From Bacteroidota bacterium (GTDB taxonomy: Bacteria > Bacteroidota > Bacteroidia > Chitinophagales > Chitinophagaceae), in the NCBI GenBank assembly GCA_016706595.1, contig JADJJH010000001.1:124001-188000 (forward strand): DNA of 64,000 nt. The letters run 5' to 3'. Of the stretch, positions 56,095-64,000 are shown piece by piece; the stretch's first letter is position 1, and every line of letters starts with the position of its first letter. The notes beneath the pieces were generated by a model. That model was not told the DNA's origin. It worked only from the letters and a program-made list of their open reading frames with translations, and did not search any database. The translations under genes were made by a program, and so were the position numbers.

Positions 56095-57549
56095 ATGGCA
56101 ACAGAACAAAATAAATTACAATCAATTATTTCGCATTGTAAAGAGTATGGATTCATTTTCCCAAGTAGTGAAATTTACGACGGATTGTCGGCTGTTTACG
56201 ATTATGGACAGTGGGGCGTTGAGTTAAAGAAAAATGTAAAAGATGCTTGGTGGCGAAGCATGGTGTATATGCACGATAATATCGTAGGATTGGATTCAGC
56301 CATTTTTATGCATCCAACCATTTGGAAGGCAAGCGGACATGTTGATAATTTTAGTGATCCGATGATTGATAATAAAGATAGTAAAAAGCGTTATCGAGTA
56401 GATCATTTAATTGAAGCACATGCCGAAAAAGTGCGCGAAAATAATACTGAAGCCGCCGATGCAATTTTGGCTTTGATGGATGCTTTATTAAGCAAAGATG
56501 ATTTTGCAGGTTTAAAACAATTGATTGAAGAACATAAAATGGTTTGTGCAGTAAGTGGCACGGGCAACTGGACGGAGGTTCGACAATTTAATTTAATGTT
56601 TGCTACACAACTTGGTTCTCTTGCTGAAGATTCTGATACCATCTATTTGCGACCAGAAACTGCCCAAGGAATTTTTGTAAATTTTTTAAATGTACAGAAA
56701 TCAGGACGCATGAAAATTCCGTTTGGGATTGCACAAATTGGAAAGGCATTTAGAAATGAAATTGTTGCGCGCGGATTTATTTTCCGTATGCGTGAATTTG
56801 AACAAATGGAAATGCAATATTTTGTTCGCCCCGGCACTCAAAAAGAATGGTACGAAAAATGGAAAGCTACGCGTATGCAATGGCATCTTGATTTAGGTAT
56901 TCCTGCTGAAAGATATCGTTTTCATGATCATGTGAAACTGGCACATTATGCCGATGCCGCTTGTGATATTGAATATGATTTTCCGATGGGTTTTAAAGAA
57001 GTGGAAGGAATACATTCACGAACCGATTTTGATTTAACCCAACATCAAACTTATAGCAAAAAAAAGCAAGTCTATTTTGATAATGATATCGATGAAGCTA
57101 CCGGTAAACCTTTTGGAAACTATGTTCCGTATGTCATTGAAACCTCAATCGGTTTAGATAGAACCATTTTAATGTTATTATCTGAAGCTTATACTGAAGA
57201 AGATTTAAGTGTTGATGGGAAAGAGGATAGTAGGGTAGTATTGAAATTTCCGAACAAGATTGCGCCTATCAAATTAGCCATTTTGCCTTTAATGAAAAAA
57301 GATGGTTTAGCCGAAATTGCGCGTGAATTAATGAATGATTGTAGAGAACATTTCTTTTGTTTTTATGAAGAGAAGGATAGTATCGGTAAACGCTACCGAA
57401 GAATGGATGCATTAGGAACTCCGTTTTGTGTAACCATTGATCATCAAACAAAGGAAGATGGAACAGTTACTATTCGTTATCGCGATAGCATGCTACAAGA
57501 ACGAGTGAGGATGAGTGACGTGAAGGATTTAGTGTTGAAATCTTTATAA
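56095..57549 (+). CDS. glyS: Glycyl-tRNA synthetase, dimeric class II type
   Basis: 484 residues from ATG 56095 (MATEQNKLQSIISHCKEYG). Class II motif 2 region IGKAFRNEI and FRMREFEQMEMQYF, glycine-specific LRPETAQGIFVNF, motif 3 TSIGLDRTIL, and a C-terminal anticodon-binding domain (VVLKFPNKIAPIKLAILPL). This is the alpha2 form, not the alpha2beta2 form of proteobacteria. The in-frame extension to 56056 encodes VILFPFYLCAL and is excluded by the promoter position. Confidence 0.96.
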   Translation: MATEQNKLQSIISHCKEYGFIFPSSEIYDGLSAVYDYGQWGVELKKNVKDAWWRSMVYMHDNIVGLDSAIFMHPTIWKASGHVDNFSDPMIDNKDSKKRYRVDHLIEAHAEKVRENNTEAADAILALMDALLSKDDFAGLKQLIEEHKMVCAVSGTGNWTEVRQFNLMFATQLGSLAEDSDTIYLRPETAQGIFVNFLNVQKSGRMKIPFGIAQIGKAFRNEIVARGFIFRMREFEQMEMQYFVRPGTQKEWYEKWKATRMQWHLDLGIPAERYRFHDHVKLAHYADAACDIEYDFPMGFKEVEGIHSRTDFDLTQHQTYSKKKQVYFDNDIDEATGKPFGNYVPYVIETSIGLDRTILMLLSEAYTEEDLSVDGKEDSRVVLKFPNKIAPIKLAILPLMKKDGLAEIARELMNDCREHFFCFYEEKDSIGKRYRRMDALGTPFCVTIDHQTKEDGTVTIRYRDSMLQERVRMSDVKDLVLKSL

Positions 57550-57671
57550 TTCACTAAAAAATGAATTCATAGTGTTTGTGATATCGGTGACTTTCTCATT
57601 TTTTATTTCTTATTAAAAGAAGATTCCAGAGGTAAAATTTTCTTTGAGGTAAAGTAACTTCTCTTTTCTCA

Positions 57672-57702
57672 TTGTGATTCTTCACAAATTACTCTTTATT
57701 TG
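57672..57702 (+). promoter_or_regulatory. Promoter of the sensor kinase operon
   Basis: TTG 57672-57674, 20 bases, TTTATTTG 57695-57702 (one base from TAnnTTTG), then 8 nt to the ATG. Good spacing; suggests a leaderless or nearly leaderless mRNA. Confidence 0.6.
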
Positions 57703-57710
57703 TAGGTGTA

Positions 57711-60695
57711 ATGAAGTTAGTCGTACATATCATAATTCATTTGCTTTTTTCTTGTTGTATTTTTCATGCAAAGGCAAGTCATTGGCGTTTTCATCATTTC
57801 TCTGTGAATGATGGCCTTTCGCAAGGTAATGTAACTGCAATGGCAAGTGATTACTTAGGAGTGATGTGGATAGGTACTTGGGATGGGTTAAATGTGTATG
57901 ATGGATTTAATAACACCATTTATACCGAGCAAACAAAAAGTAAGCATTCATTCAAAGGTAGTTTGGTGAACTCTATTCATGAGTCGAGCGAACAAGTGAT
58001 GTATGTGGCTACTTCAAGTTGTTTAAATGAGTATCAACGTCATTCGAATAGTTTTAAATCGTATTCAGTGCTTCCACAGGCGCAAGACTATAGGGTGGTT
58101 GCAGAAGAACATGATGAATTAATTATTTCGATAGATCTAATACTTTGGACATTTCACAAAAAAAGTAAATCATTTAAAAAATGTAAAAATGAATATTCAA
58201 ATCATTGGGATTCGTTTTTTAAATTGTCTAAAAGTGCTGTCAATCATTCTCAATATCTGTTTGCTAATTTGTATTCATTTATGACGAAAGATGCGAAGCG
58301 ATTTATCAGCTTGACTCCATTTTTTGAGCAACATGTTTTGAATGATATACTTGTATACAATCAAACAATTTATTTGGCAACAGATGAAGGTTTATATGTT
58401 GTTGATGAACAAGCGACTCCTAAATTAATTTCCGATTCTATTAAAATCAAATGTTTGGCTAGGCACGAAAATAAATTGTTAGTTGGCAGTCAGACGAAAG
58501 GTTTGTTAGTATACAATGTAGCAACAAATTTAGTAAGCTTACGTTGTGCTTATGATGAACGTAATCGAAATAGTTTGTCGGGTGATTTTGTGCGTACAAT
58601 TTTTATTGATCGAAAAGAAAATTTGTGGATTTCATGCTTAGGTAACGGTATCAATTATACCTCGCTAAGGCCGCAAGCCGTGCGAACCATTTTAGGTGGA
58701 CTGGATTCCTTATTGCTTCAATCGAAAGATCGGTATATTAAAAATATATGCGAGGATGGGAATGGGTTATTATGGGTCGTTTCTCTTAGTGGAAATATCT
58801 ATGTATTCGATTCAAATTATAAAATAGTAAAACGAATTCAACCTAAAGATATTGATGCACAACGGAAACCTAATTCGTTTCAACAAATATGGTATTTGCC
58901 TAAGTATGGCATGCATCTGCTTTCAGAACAAGGCTTATATGTTGAATCGAAACCTTTTTACTTTAGTAAGGTAGTTGGTGAAAATTTAGATGCTGCGCAA
59001 ACTTATTTAAATAGTATGGCTGCATTCAATGATAGTACTTATTTGCTAAGTACAAGAAATGGCTTGTGTACTTATCATCCGGGGTTGAATGCAAGTATAC
59101 ATCCTGAAAATAGAATTGGTAAGGGAAGGGTAATACTATCAAATTATACTGATGCGAAGGGATATATTTATATCAATCCAATGTTTGCAGGCATCGAAAT
59201 ATATAAAATGGAAAAGGGGCGATTTGAATTCAAACATTCGATTCCGATTTCTTGTAATGTGAAGCATTATTTCGAAGATAAGGATACAATTTGGTTAGCT
59301 ACAACAAAGGGGCTCATAAAATTATTAAATACCAATTTTACCTATATCATTTTAGATCAATCAGCAGGTTTTCCAAATCAATATGTGTATTGCTTTTTAA
59401 AAGATCCGAAGGTAAAAAGTACCTATTGGCTATCGAGCAATAAGGGTATATTTAAATTTAATTCGGTTACAAAAAGTATACAAGCATTAGGCATTGAAGA
59501 AGGATTAAATAGTTTGGAATTTAATACCCATTCATTTGCAAGCCGTAAAAATGGTGATTTGGTTTTTGGTAGCACCGATGGTTTGTGCATCATTAAACCT
59601 AATGAGTTGCAAGAAAATTTAACCTACGATGAAGTTACACTAAGTCATCTTAAAGTGCTTGGGGAAAGCAATGAGTTAAGCTATGATCCTTTCTCAAAAA
59701 TGTATTCAATTCCTTATCAAAGAAATGGATTTTCGGCAAGCTTAATCAGCATTTCATATCCTGCCGAAAAAATGATTATACGTTACAAATTGCAAGGATT
59801 TGATAAAACCGTCTTGGAGAATAGTAACCCTGCAGAACTTCGCTATTCAAATTTACCCATAGGGAAATATCAATTACAAATTGAACAATTGAACAGTAGT
59901 GGGAAACTTACGTGGATAACTTTGGCTGAAATTGAAGTGTTAGCACCTTGGTATTTAAGTTGGTGGTCTTTTATTTTTTATGTGGGTATTGTTTTGAGCG
60001 GAATTTATTGGATTGTGAATTTGTTTCTTAAAAAGAGAATGCAAGAGAGGGAGGCAGATCAAAAAAGACAAGAGTTATTGTTGAAAGAGCGTGATCGTAT
60101 CAGCGTTGATTTACATGATGATATAGGTTCAACTTTAAGTAGTGTTTCAATTTATAATGAATTAATTGCAAATCATATTCACACAAATCCCGGCGCAATT
60201 CCTAAACTATCTGAGCAAATAACCAAACAAATTCAAGAATTGATGTTACGCACAGAGGATATTATTTGGAGTTTGAAAATAGGAGGTGTTTTACATGAAA
60301 GCCTTAAAAAACGTGTCAAAGAATATGCAAGCGAGTTGCTTGAGTCTAAAAATATTTCAGTTGAAATTTCAATTGCCGAACAAGCAGAGGAATTACTACA
60401 GCAGCCCGAACAACGTCGTAGCGTTTTAATGATGATAAAAGAAACGATGAACAATTGCAGTAAGTATAGCCATGCATCTACCTTTACGTTACAGCTTGAA
60501 ATCGAGCATAAAATTTTGAATCTATTGATGTACGACAATGGAATTGGGTTTGATATGGCTACAAATAGTTTTGGAGATGGTATTGCTAATATACGTGAAA
60601 GGTGTAAATCGATGCATGGGGAAATGAAGATTGAAAGCGCAAAGGGAAAAGGAACTCGAATTATATGTTCAATTCCTATAGCTATATTTAGCTAG
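57711..60695 (+). CDS. Sensor histidine kinase with periplasmic propeller domain
   Basis: 994 residues. Signal peptide, then two-component-regulator propeller repeats (FSVNDGLSQGNVTAM, DYLGVMWIGTWDGLNVYDG) to about residue 660, a Y_Y_Y domain (about 660-745), one membrane segment (about 752-775), a HisKA_3 dimerisation helix with phosphoacceptor His802 in DLHDDIGSTLSS, and HATPase with N-box KETMNNCSKYS and G1 DNGIGFD. Known: this architecture senses extracellular ligands, often glycans. No receiver domain is fused; its partner is the LuxR-type regulator 35 nt downstream. Confidence 0.92.
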   Translation: MKLVVHIIIHLLFSCCIFHAKASHWRFHHFSVNDGLSQGNVTAMASDYLGVMWIGTWDGLNVYDGFNNTIYTEQTKSKHSFKGSLVNSIHESSEQVMYVATSSCLNEYQRHSNSFKSYSVLPQAQDYRVVAEEHDELIISIDLILWTFHKKSKSFKKCKNEYSNHWDSFFKLSKSAVNHSQYLFANLYSFMTKDAKRFISLTPFFEQHVLNDILVYNQTIYLATDEGLYVVDEQATPKLISDSIKIKCLARHENKLLVGSQTKGLLVYNVATNLVSLRCAYDERNRNSLSGDFVRTIFIDRKENLWISCLGNGINYTSLRPQAVRTILGGLDSLLLQSKDRYIKNICEDGNGLLWVVSLSGNIYVFDSNYKIVKRIQPKDIDAQRKPNSFQQIWYLPKYGMHLLSEQGLYVESKPFYFSKVVGENLDAAQTYLNSMAAFNDSTYLLSTRNGLCTYHPGLNASIHPENRIGKGRVILSNYTDAKGYIYINPMFAGIEIYKMEKGRFEFKHSIPISCNVKHYFEDKDTIWLATTKGLIKLLNTNFTYIILDQSAGFPNQYVYCFLKDPKVKSTYWLSSNKGIFKFNSVTKSIQALGIEEGLNSLEFNTHSFASRKNGDLVFGSTDGLCIIKPNELQENLTYDEVTLSHLKVLGESNELSYDPFSKMYSIPYQRNGFSASLISISYPAEKMIIRYKLQGFDKTVLENSNPAELRYSNLPIGKYQLQIEQLNSSGKLTWITLAEIEVLAPWYLSWWSFIFYVGIVLSGIYWIVNLFLKKRMQEREADQKRQELLLKERDRISVDLHDDIGSTLSSVSIYNELIANHIHTNPGAIPKLSEQITKQIQELMLRTEDIIWSLKIGGVLHESLKKRVKEYASELLESKNISVEISIAEQAEELLQQPEQRRSVLMMIKETMNNCSKYSHASTFTLQLEIEHKILNLLMYDNGIGFDMATNSFGDGIANIRERCKSMHGEMKIESAKGKGTRIICSIPIAIFS

Positions 60696-60730
60696 AGGCG
60701 CAATGTAAATTATAAGCTTATTTTTGGCAC

Positions 60731-61366
60731 ATGATACATGTATTTATTTATGATGATAACGAAGCAAGATGTGAAAGCTTAATGGCGTTATTAGAACTTA
60801 CCGAAAATATGCACTGTGTTGGTCATGCTTCTAATTGTTCGCATGTATTTGAAGATATGAAGGCGAGTTCACCTGATATTGTATTGATGGATATTGAAAT
60901 GCCTGAAGTGGATGGAATTGAAGGGGTGAAGCAAATTAAAATGCATTATCCTAATATAAAAGTAATTATGCAAACGGTGTACGAAGATGAACAGAAAATT
61001 TTTGCCTGTTTGCAAAATGGTGCCGATGGATATATTTTAAAGAAAGCGTCTATTCATAGTATTATACAAAGTATAACGGAGGTTCATAATGGGGGTGCTT
61101 TTATGACGCCTAGCGTAGCCATGCAAGTGATGCGATTTTTCAGTAAGCCCAAATTGAGCGATACTAAACTTGAAAGTTTAACGGCACGTGAATTAGAGGT
61201 GCTGCATAAACTAGCCGATGGATTAAGTTATAAAATGATAGCCGATGGTTTAGGTATCAGTTATAGCACGGTAAATAATCATATAAAAAAAATATATGAG
61301 AAATTACAAGTTCATTCATTAGGCGAGGCGGTAGCCTATGCTTTGAGACATTCAGCAAGTAGATAA
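60731..61366 (+). CDS. NarL/LuxR-family response regulator
   Basis: 211 residues. Receiver domain (1-120) with acidic pair in FIYDDNEAR, phosphoacceptor Asp54 in VLMDIEMPEVDG, Thr in MQTVYED and Lys in GYILKKAS. C-terminal LuxR HTH (about 145-205): LTARELEVLHKLADGLSYK, recognition helix YSTVNNHIKKIYEKL. Cognate of the kinase just upstream; regulon unknown, though the giant surface gene 1.4 kb downstream is an obvious candidate (inference). Confidence 0.94.
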   Translation: MIHVFIYDDNEARCESLMALLELTENMHCVGHASNCSHVFEDMKASSPDIVLMDIEMPEVDGIEGVKQIKMHYPNIKVIMQTVYEDEQKIFACLQNGADGYILKKASIHSIIQSITEVHNGGAFMTPSVAMQVMRFFSKPKLSDTKLESLTARELEVLHKLADGLSYKMIADGLGISYSTVNNHIKKIYEKLQVHSLGEAVAYALRHSASR

Positions 61367-61374
61367 TGTAATTG

Positions 61375-62595
61375 ATGAGTGCACAAGAAATTATAGAATA
61401 CTTTGTTTTAGGAGCAGCCACCATCACTTGTTTCTATCATGCTATTTTGTATGTACAACAACGCGACAAGTTTATTTTGTTATATGCGAATTATTTATTG
61501 TCACTTGCTATTTATCTTTTTTTTCGTCGCGTAACTGAATACGATTCTTTTGAATATTCAGATAATCGGTTCGCCTATGCCTTAGACTATCCCATTATAT
61601 TATACATGCTGGTGAGTTATGTTTTGTTTATTTCTAAAGTATTAGATATAAATAATAATGCATTTGCATTAAAGCTTGCGGTGCAATTGTTTTATATTAC
61701 AGCTTCGGTATTGTTGGTAATACATATTTATAAAGTACTGTTCACCAATGAATGTTATATAAGTCGAACATTTTTTTTAGTATCAAAATTATCATTATCA
61801 GCTTGTGCCTTTTTAGGATTGTTTGGCGCTTGGTATGCACGCAAAACCGTTTTTATACGAACCATTATTACCGGAGGTTTTGCTTATGCCATCTTTAGTT
61901 TGCTAACTATTTTTTCGGTATATTTTCAAGTACGGTTTTTGGGGTTATACCAATACCAGCTTTACTTTATTGGTTGTTTAATAGATATACTTATTTTTTC
62001 GTCTGCCCTTGGGTATCGTAACTATTTAAATCAAATCGAGAAAATTAACACACGAGAATTATTGGTAGCAGAAAGCGAAAAAACACAGGGATTGTTAGAA
62101 AAGCAACATCAACTTCTTATTGAAGAAAATGCCAGACAACAAAAGCTCATATCCATGCATAAGGCATTGCAAGATGAGGTAGGGGCTAGTCTTAGTAGTA
62201 TTCACGTTTTTGCCGACTTATCACTACAATTATTAGATAAAAAACAAGATGCACGTGCGCACACACAAAAGGTAGTGATGCAAACGCAACAACTGATGGA
62301 TAATATTGGAGATATCATTTGGCTCGCCAATATGGGTACAGCCGATAATATGCATGAACATTTTATAGCCCGTGTAAAAGACTATGGGCATGAAATTGTA
62401 CAAGCTAATAATAAGTTATGTGAGTATAAAGTGAATGCCTATTTTTTAAGTTCAAAACTCAGCAAAGAATTCATGAAAGAGAATTTGATAATCATCAAAG
62501 AACGCATGAAACAATGTATTCAAGATTCGCAAGTGAAAGGACTCACCATTATTTTTGATTGCGATAAGTTGAAACCCTTCGTGACTATGGTTTGA
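61375..62595 (+). CDS. Degenerate histidine kinase-like membrane protein
   Basis: 406 residues from ATG 61375 (an in-frame TTG precedes it). Seven or so membrane segments in residues 1-220, coiled coil (225-262), then a HisKA_3-like helix MHKALQDEVGASLSS that aligns with DLHDDIGSTLSS of the kinase at 57711. The phosphoacceptor His is Gln266. The ATPase domain is cut off after its first helix: MMIKETMNNCSKYS corresponds to IIIKERMKQCIQDS here, and the protein ends at FVTMV before any DNG box. It probably cannot phosphorylate itself; it may dimerise with, inhibit or scaffold the intact kinase. Starts 8 nt after the regulator. Confidence 0.82.
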   Translation: MSAQEIIEYFVLGAATITCFYHAILYVQQRDKFILLYANYLLSLAIYLFFRRVTEYDSFEYSDNRFAYALDYPIILYMLVSYVLFISKVLDINNNAFALKLAVQLFYITASVLLVIHIYKVLFTNECYISRTFFLVSKLSLSACAFLGLFGAWYARKTVFIRTIITGGFAYAIFSLLTIFSVYFQVRFLGLYQYQLYFIGCLIDILIFSSALGYRNYLNQIEKINTRELLVAESEKTQGLLEKQHQLLIEENARQQKLISMHKALQDEVGASLSSIHVFADLSLQLLDKKQDARAHTQKVVMQTQQLMDNIGDIIWLANMGTADNMHEHFIARVKDYGHEIVQANNKLCEYKVNAYFLSSKLSKEFMKENLIIIKERMKQCIQDSQVKGLTIIFDCDKLKPFVTMV

Positions 62596-62648
62596 GTAAA
62601 TATTTAAGTAAAATATTCGAAACTCATGTAAATAGCTACATCTAGCTA

Positions 62649-62679
62649 TTGTAAAATGTTAAATTATTTTTTTACTTTG
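62649..62679 (+). promoter_or_regulatory. Promoter of the third giant surface gene
   Basis: TTG 62649-62651, 20 bases, TTACTTTG 62672-62679 (one base from TAnnTTTG). It implies a leader of about 120 nt, much longer than those of the housekeeping genes in this window. Confidence 0.5.
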
Positions 62680-62808
62680 GTGTTCAATCATGAAATAATC
62701 GATCTTCTTTACCTTGATACAAGTTATAAAATAACATAACCCTTCACAGCAGACAAACTTTTTCTGATAGCAGAAAGATTACCTTCAAATTACAATAAAC
62801 AAACCCAA

Positions 62809-64000
62809 ATGAAAAAAATATTATCCCTCATTTCGTTACTTTTTTTAGTTTATTTTTCAGAAGCACAAGCACCCATTGCTTATTACCCATTTTCTGGTAA
62901 TGCTGGCGATTCAAGTGGGAGTGCCAACCATGGTACGGTAAATGGTGCCACCCTCACCACCGATCGTTTTGGTAATGCCAATAGTGCGTATGCTTTTGAT
63001 GGGGTGGATGATGTAATCAGTACAACATCTTTGGCAACTAATCAAGCCACCAATTGGACAATGACTGCTTGGGTTAAGCCTGCTAATCTTACAAATAGTG
63101 ATCGAATTATTGTGCAAAACGGTGGTGATGGCACAGGATTTCCTTGCAATGGATATTCTTTAGGGATGAATACCAATCAAATTTATGGTTATCACCCCTG
63201 TGTTGCTTTCATACAAGGAAATAGCACATTTCCTGTTGCCAATCAATGGTATCATATTGCCATGGTTAATGATGGCACTGTTACTAAGTTCTATATCAAT
63301 GGGATTTTAGCCTCTGGCACATCAAGTACTACACCCATTATGCCAAACGGAATCCTTACCATTGGAAGTTCAAGTGGTATTCGCTTTTTTCAAGGTGCTA
63401 TTGATGAAGTTAAGATATACAATTCTGCTTTAACTACTGCACAAATACAACAAAGTTTAGATCCCATTGCATTGCCAATTGCCGTTACCGCGGGAGGAAC
63501 CAATGCAGGTTGTGGTAGCATTAATGCAAATAATATGAATGGAAGTTCTGCAACCGGCTTAGGATGTGGGGGTGGCGGTGCCGGATATTTTGGTGGATTT
63601 GGAGGAAACGGTTATTTAGGCGGCGGAGGTGGCGGCGCCGCTGGGTTTACAGCAGCAAATCGTAAAGGTGGTGATGGTGGAAGCGGATTCGTGTTAGTTT
63701 CCTATTTCAATACAAATAATGCCTATGTAAATTCAAGTGTTTATAATTCAGGAACTTCATTTGTGATTCCTGCAGGAATCGGTTCAGTCAAAGTATGGGC
63801 TATCGGCGCGGGCGGCGGCGGTGCAGGCGCTACATCAAGTGACGGAACATGTGGTGGCGGCGGCGGTGCAGGTGGTGTTGCTTTTAAAACCTTTTCTGTC
63901 AATGCAGGTGATATCATTTCTTACACTATTGGTGTAGGCGGTGCGGGCGGTGTTGATGCAAATGATGGACAAGCCGGTACCGCAACAACAGTTACCTTTA
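62809..64000 (+). CDS. Third giant LamG/glycine-rich surface protein, 3' end outside window
   Basis: The frame is open from ATG 62809 to the window edge (397 codons). Signal peptide (KKILSLISLLFLVYFSEAQA-like), LamG domain (residues about 22-225; AFDGVDDVIST, WTMTAWVKP, WYHIAMVNDG, GAIDEVKIYN), a short glycine-rich piece with GSGFVLVSYF, then a glycine-rich domain starting SFVIPAGIGSVKVWAIGAG. LamG plus the glycine-rich domain is the combination seen in segment 1 of the first giant protein, whose GVTSITVDAEGAQGG is homologous. Exported adhesin-like protein (inferred). Not found by a stop-to-stop search because it has no stop in the window. Confidence 0.88.
   Translation, partial: MKKILSLISLLFLVYFSEAQAPIAYYPFSGNAGDSSGSANHGTVNGATLTTDRFGNANSAYAFDGVDDVISTTSLATNQATNWTMTAWVKPANLTNSDRIIVQNGGDGTGFPCNGYSLGMNTNQIYGYHPCVAFIQGNSTFPVANQWYHIAMVNDGTVTKFYINGILASGTSSTTPIMPNGILTIGSSSGIRFFQGAIDEVKIYNSALTTAQIQQSLDPIALPIAVTAGGTNAGCGSINANNMNGSSATGLGCGGGGAGYFGGFGGNGYLGGGGGGAAGFTAANRKGGDGGSGFVLVSYFNTNNAYVNSSVYNSGTSFVIPAGIGSVKVWAIGAGGGGAGATSSDGTCGGGGGAGGVAFKTFSVNAGDIISYTIGVGGAGGVDANDGQAGTATTVTF

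Overview
The window reads as chromosomal DNA of a low-GC member of the Bacteroidota, probably a free-living, pigmented, gliding or adhesive aquatic type. The evidence is the TTG-N20-TAnnTTTG promoters, a type IX secretion sorting domain on the 26321-28126 protein, SprB-type, HYR and anchor-D domains in very large surface proteins, a carotenoid operon, and many lipoproteins. A finer placement (Chitinophagales or Saprospiria-like) cannot be decided from sequence reading alone. No tRNA, rRNA, CRISPR, transposase or phage gene was seen.

Layout. 3-16335: a 16 kb gene region for a giant secreted adhesin-like protein of about 5,440 codons (LamG, anchor-D, beta-helix, about 33 HYR units with other domains spliced into them, SprB-like repeats, conserved C-terminal module). 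It is broken at a poly-G junction (6438-6504) and at one in-frame TAA (10348). 16333-16629: an array of hairpins. 17059-28126: a lipoprotein, pyrE, two Nudix hydrolases, a YceI and outer-membrane protein pair, msrBA, carbonic anhydrase and pirin, a NamZ-like muramidase with ung, and a T9SS beta-helix protein. 28228-34928: a redox and sulfur region with two Usp proteins, a Crp/Fnr regulator and a minus-strand operon (persulfide dioxygenase-rhodanese, two rhodaneses, Usp, two YeeE/YedE transport subunits, TsdA-like cytochrome). The dioxygenase is split by a one-base frameshift. 35404-35885: two cold-shock genes. 36698-40739: crtI-crtB-idi-crtZ-crtY, enough for zeaxanthin. 40913-44176: a tricorn-like protease. 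44307-51782: a second giant surface protein (2,491 aa) with the same C-terminal module and 3' hairpin as the first. 52045-57549: purC, carA, a small secreted ORF, a heptose kinase and glyS. 57711-62595: a sensor kinase, its response regulator, and a degenerate kinase paralogue. 62809-64000: the start of a third giant LamG/glycine-rich surface protein.

How the genes fit together. The three giant proteins, the T9SS substrate and the SprB-like repeats point to heavy investment in surface attachment or gliding. The sulfur operon would import a reduced sulfur species, oxidise persulfide to sulfite and handle thiosulfate, probably under the neighbouring Crp/Fnr regulator. The crt genes give a complete route from IPP/DMAPP-derived prenyl diphosphate to a hydroxylated cyclic carotenoid. 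Several genes (pyrE, second Nudix, glyS, msrB, the sensor kinase) have a Bacteroidota -7 element only 5-8 nt before the start codon, which suggests leaderless transcripts and fixes their starts.

Three reading-frame breaks (6438-6504, 10348, 34486) deserve a check against reads before any of these genes is called a pseudogene.
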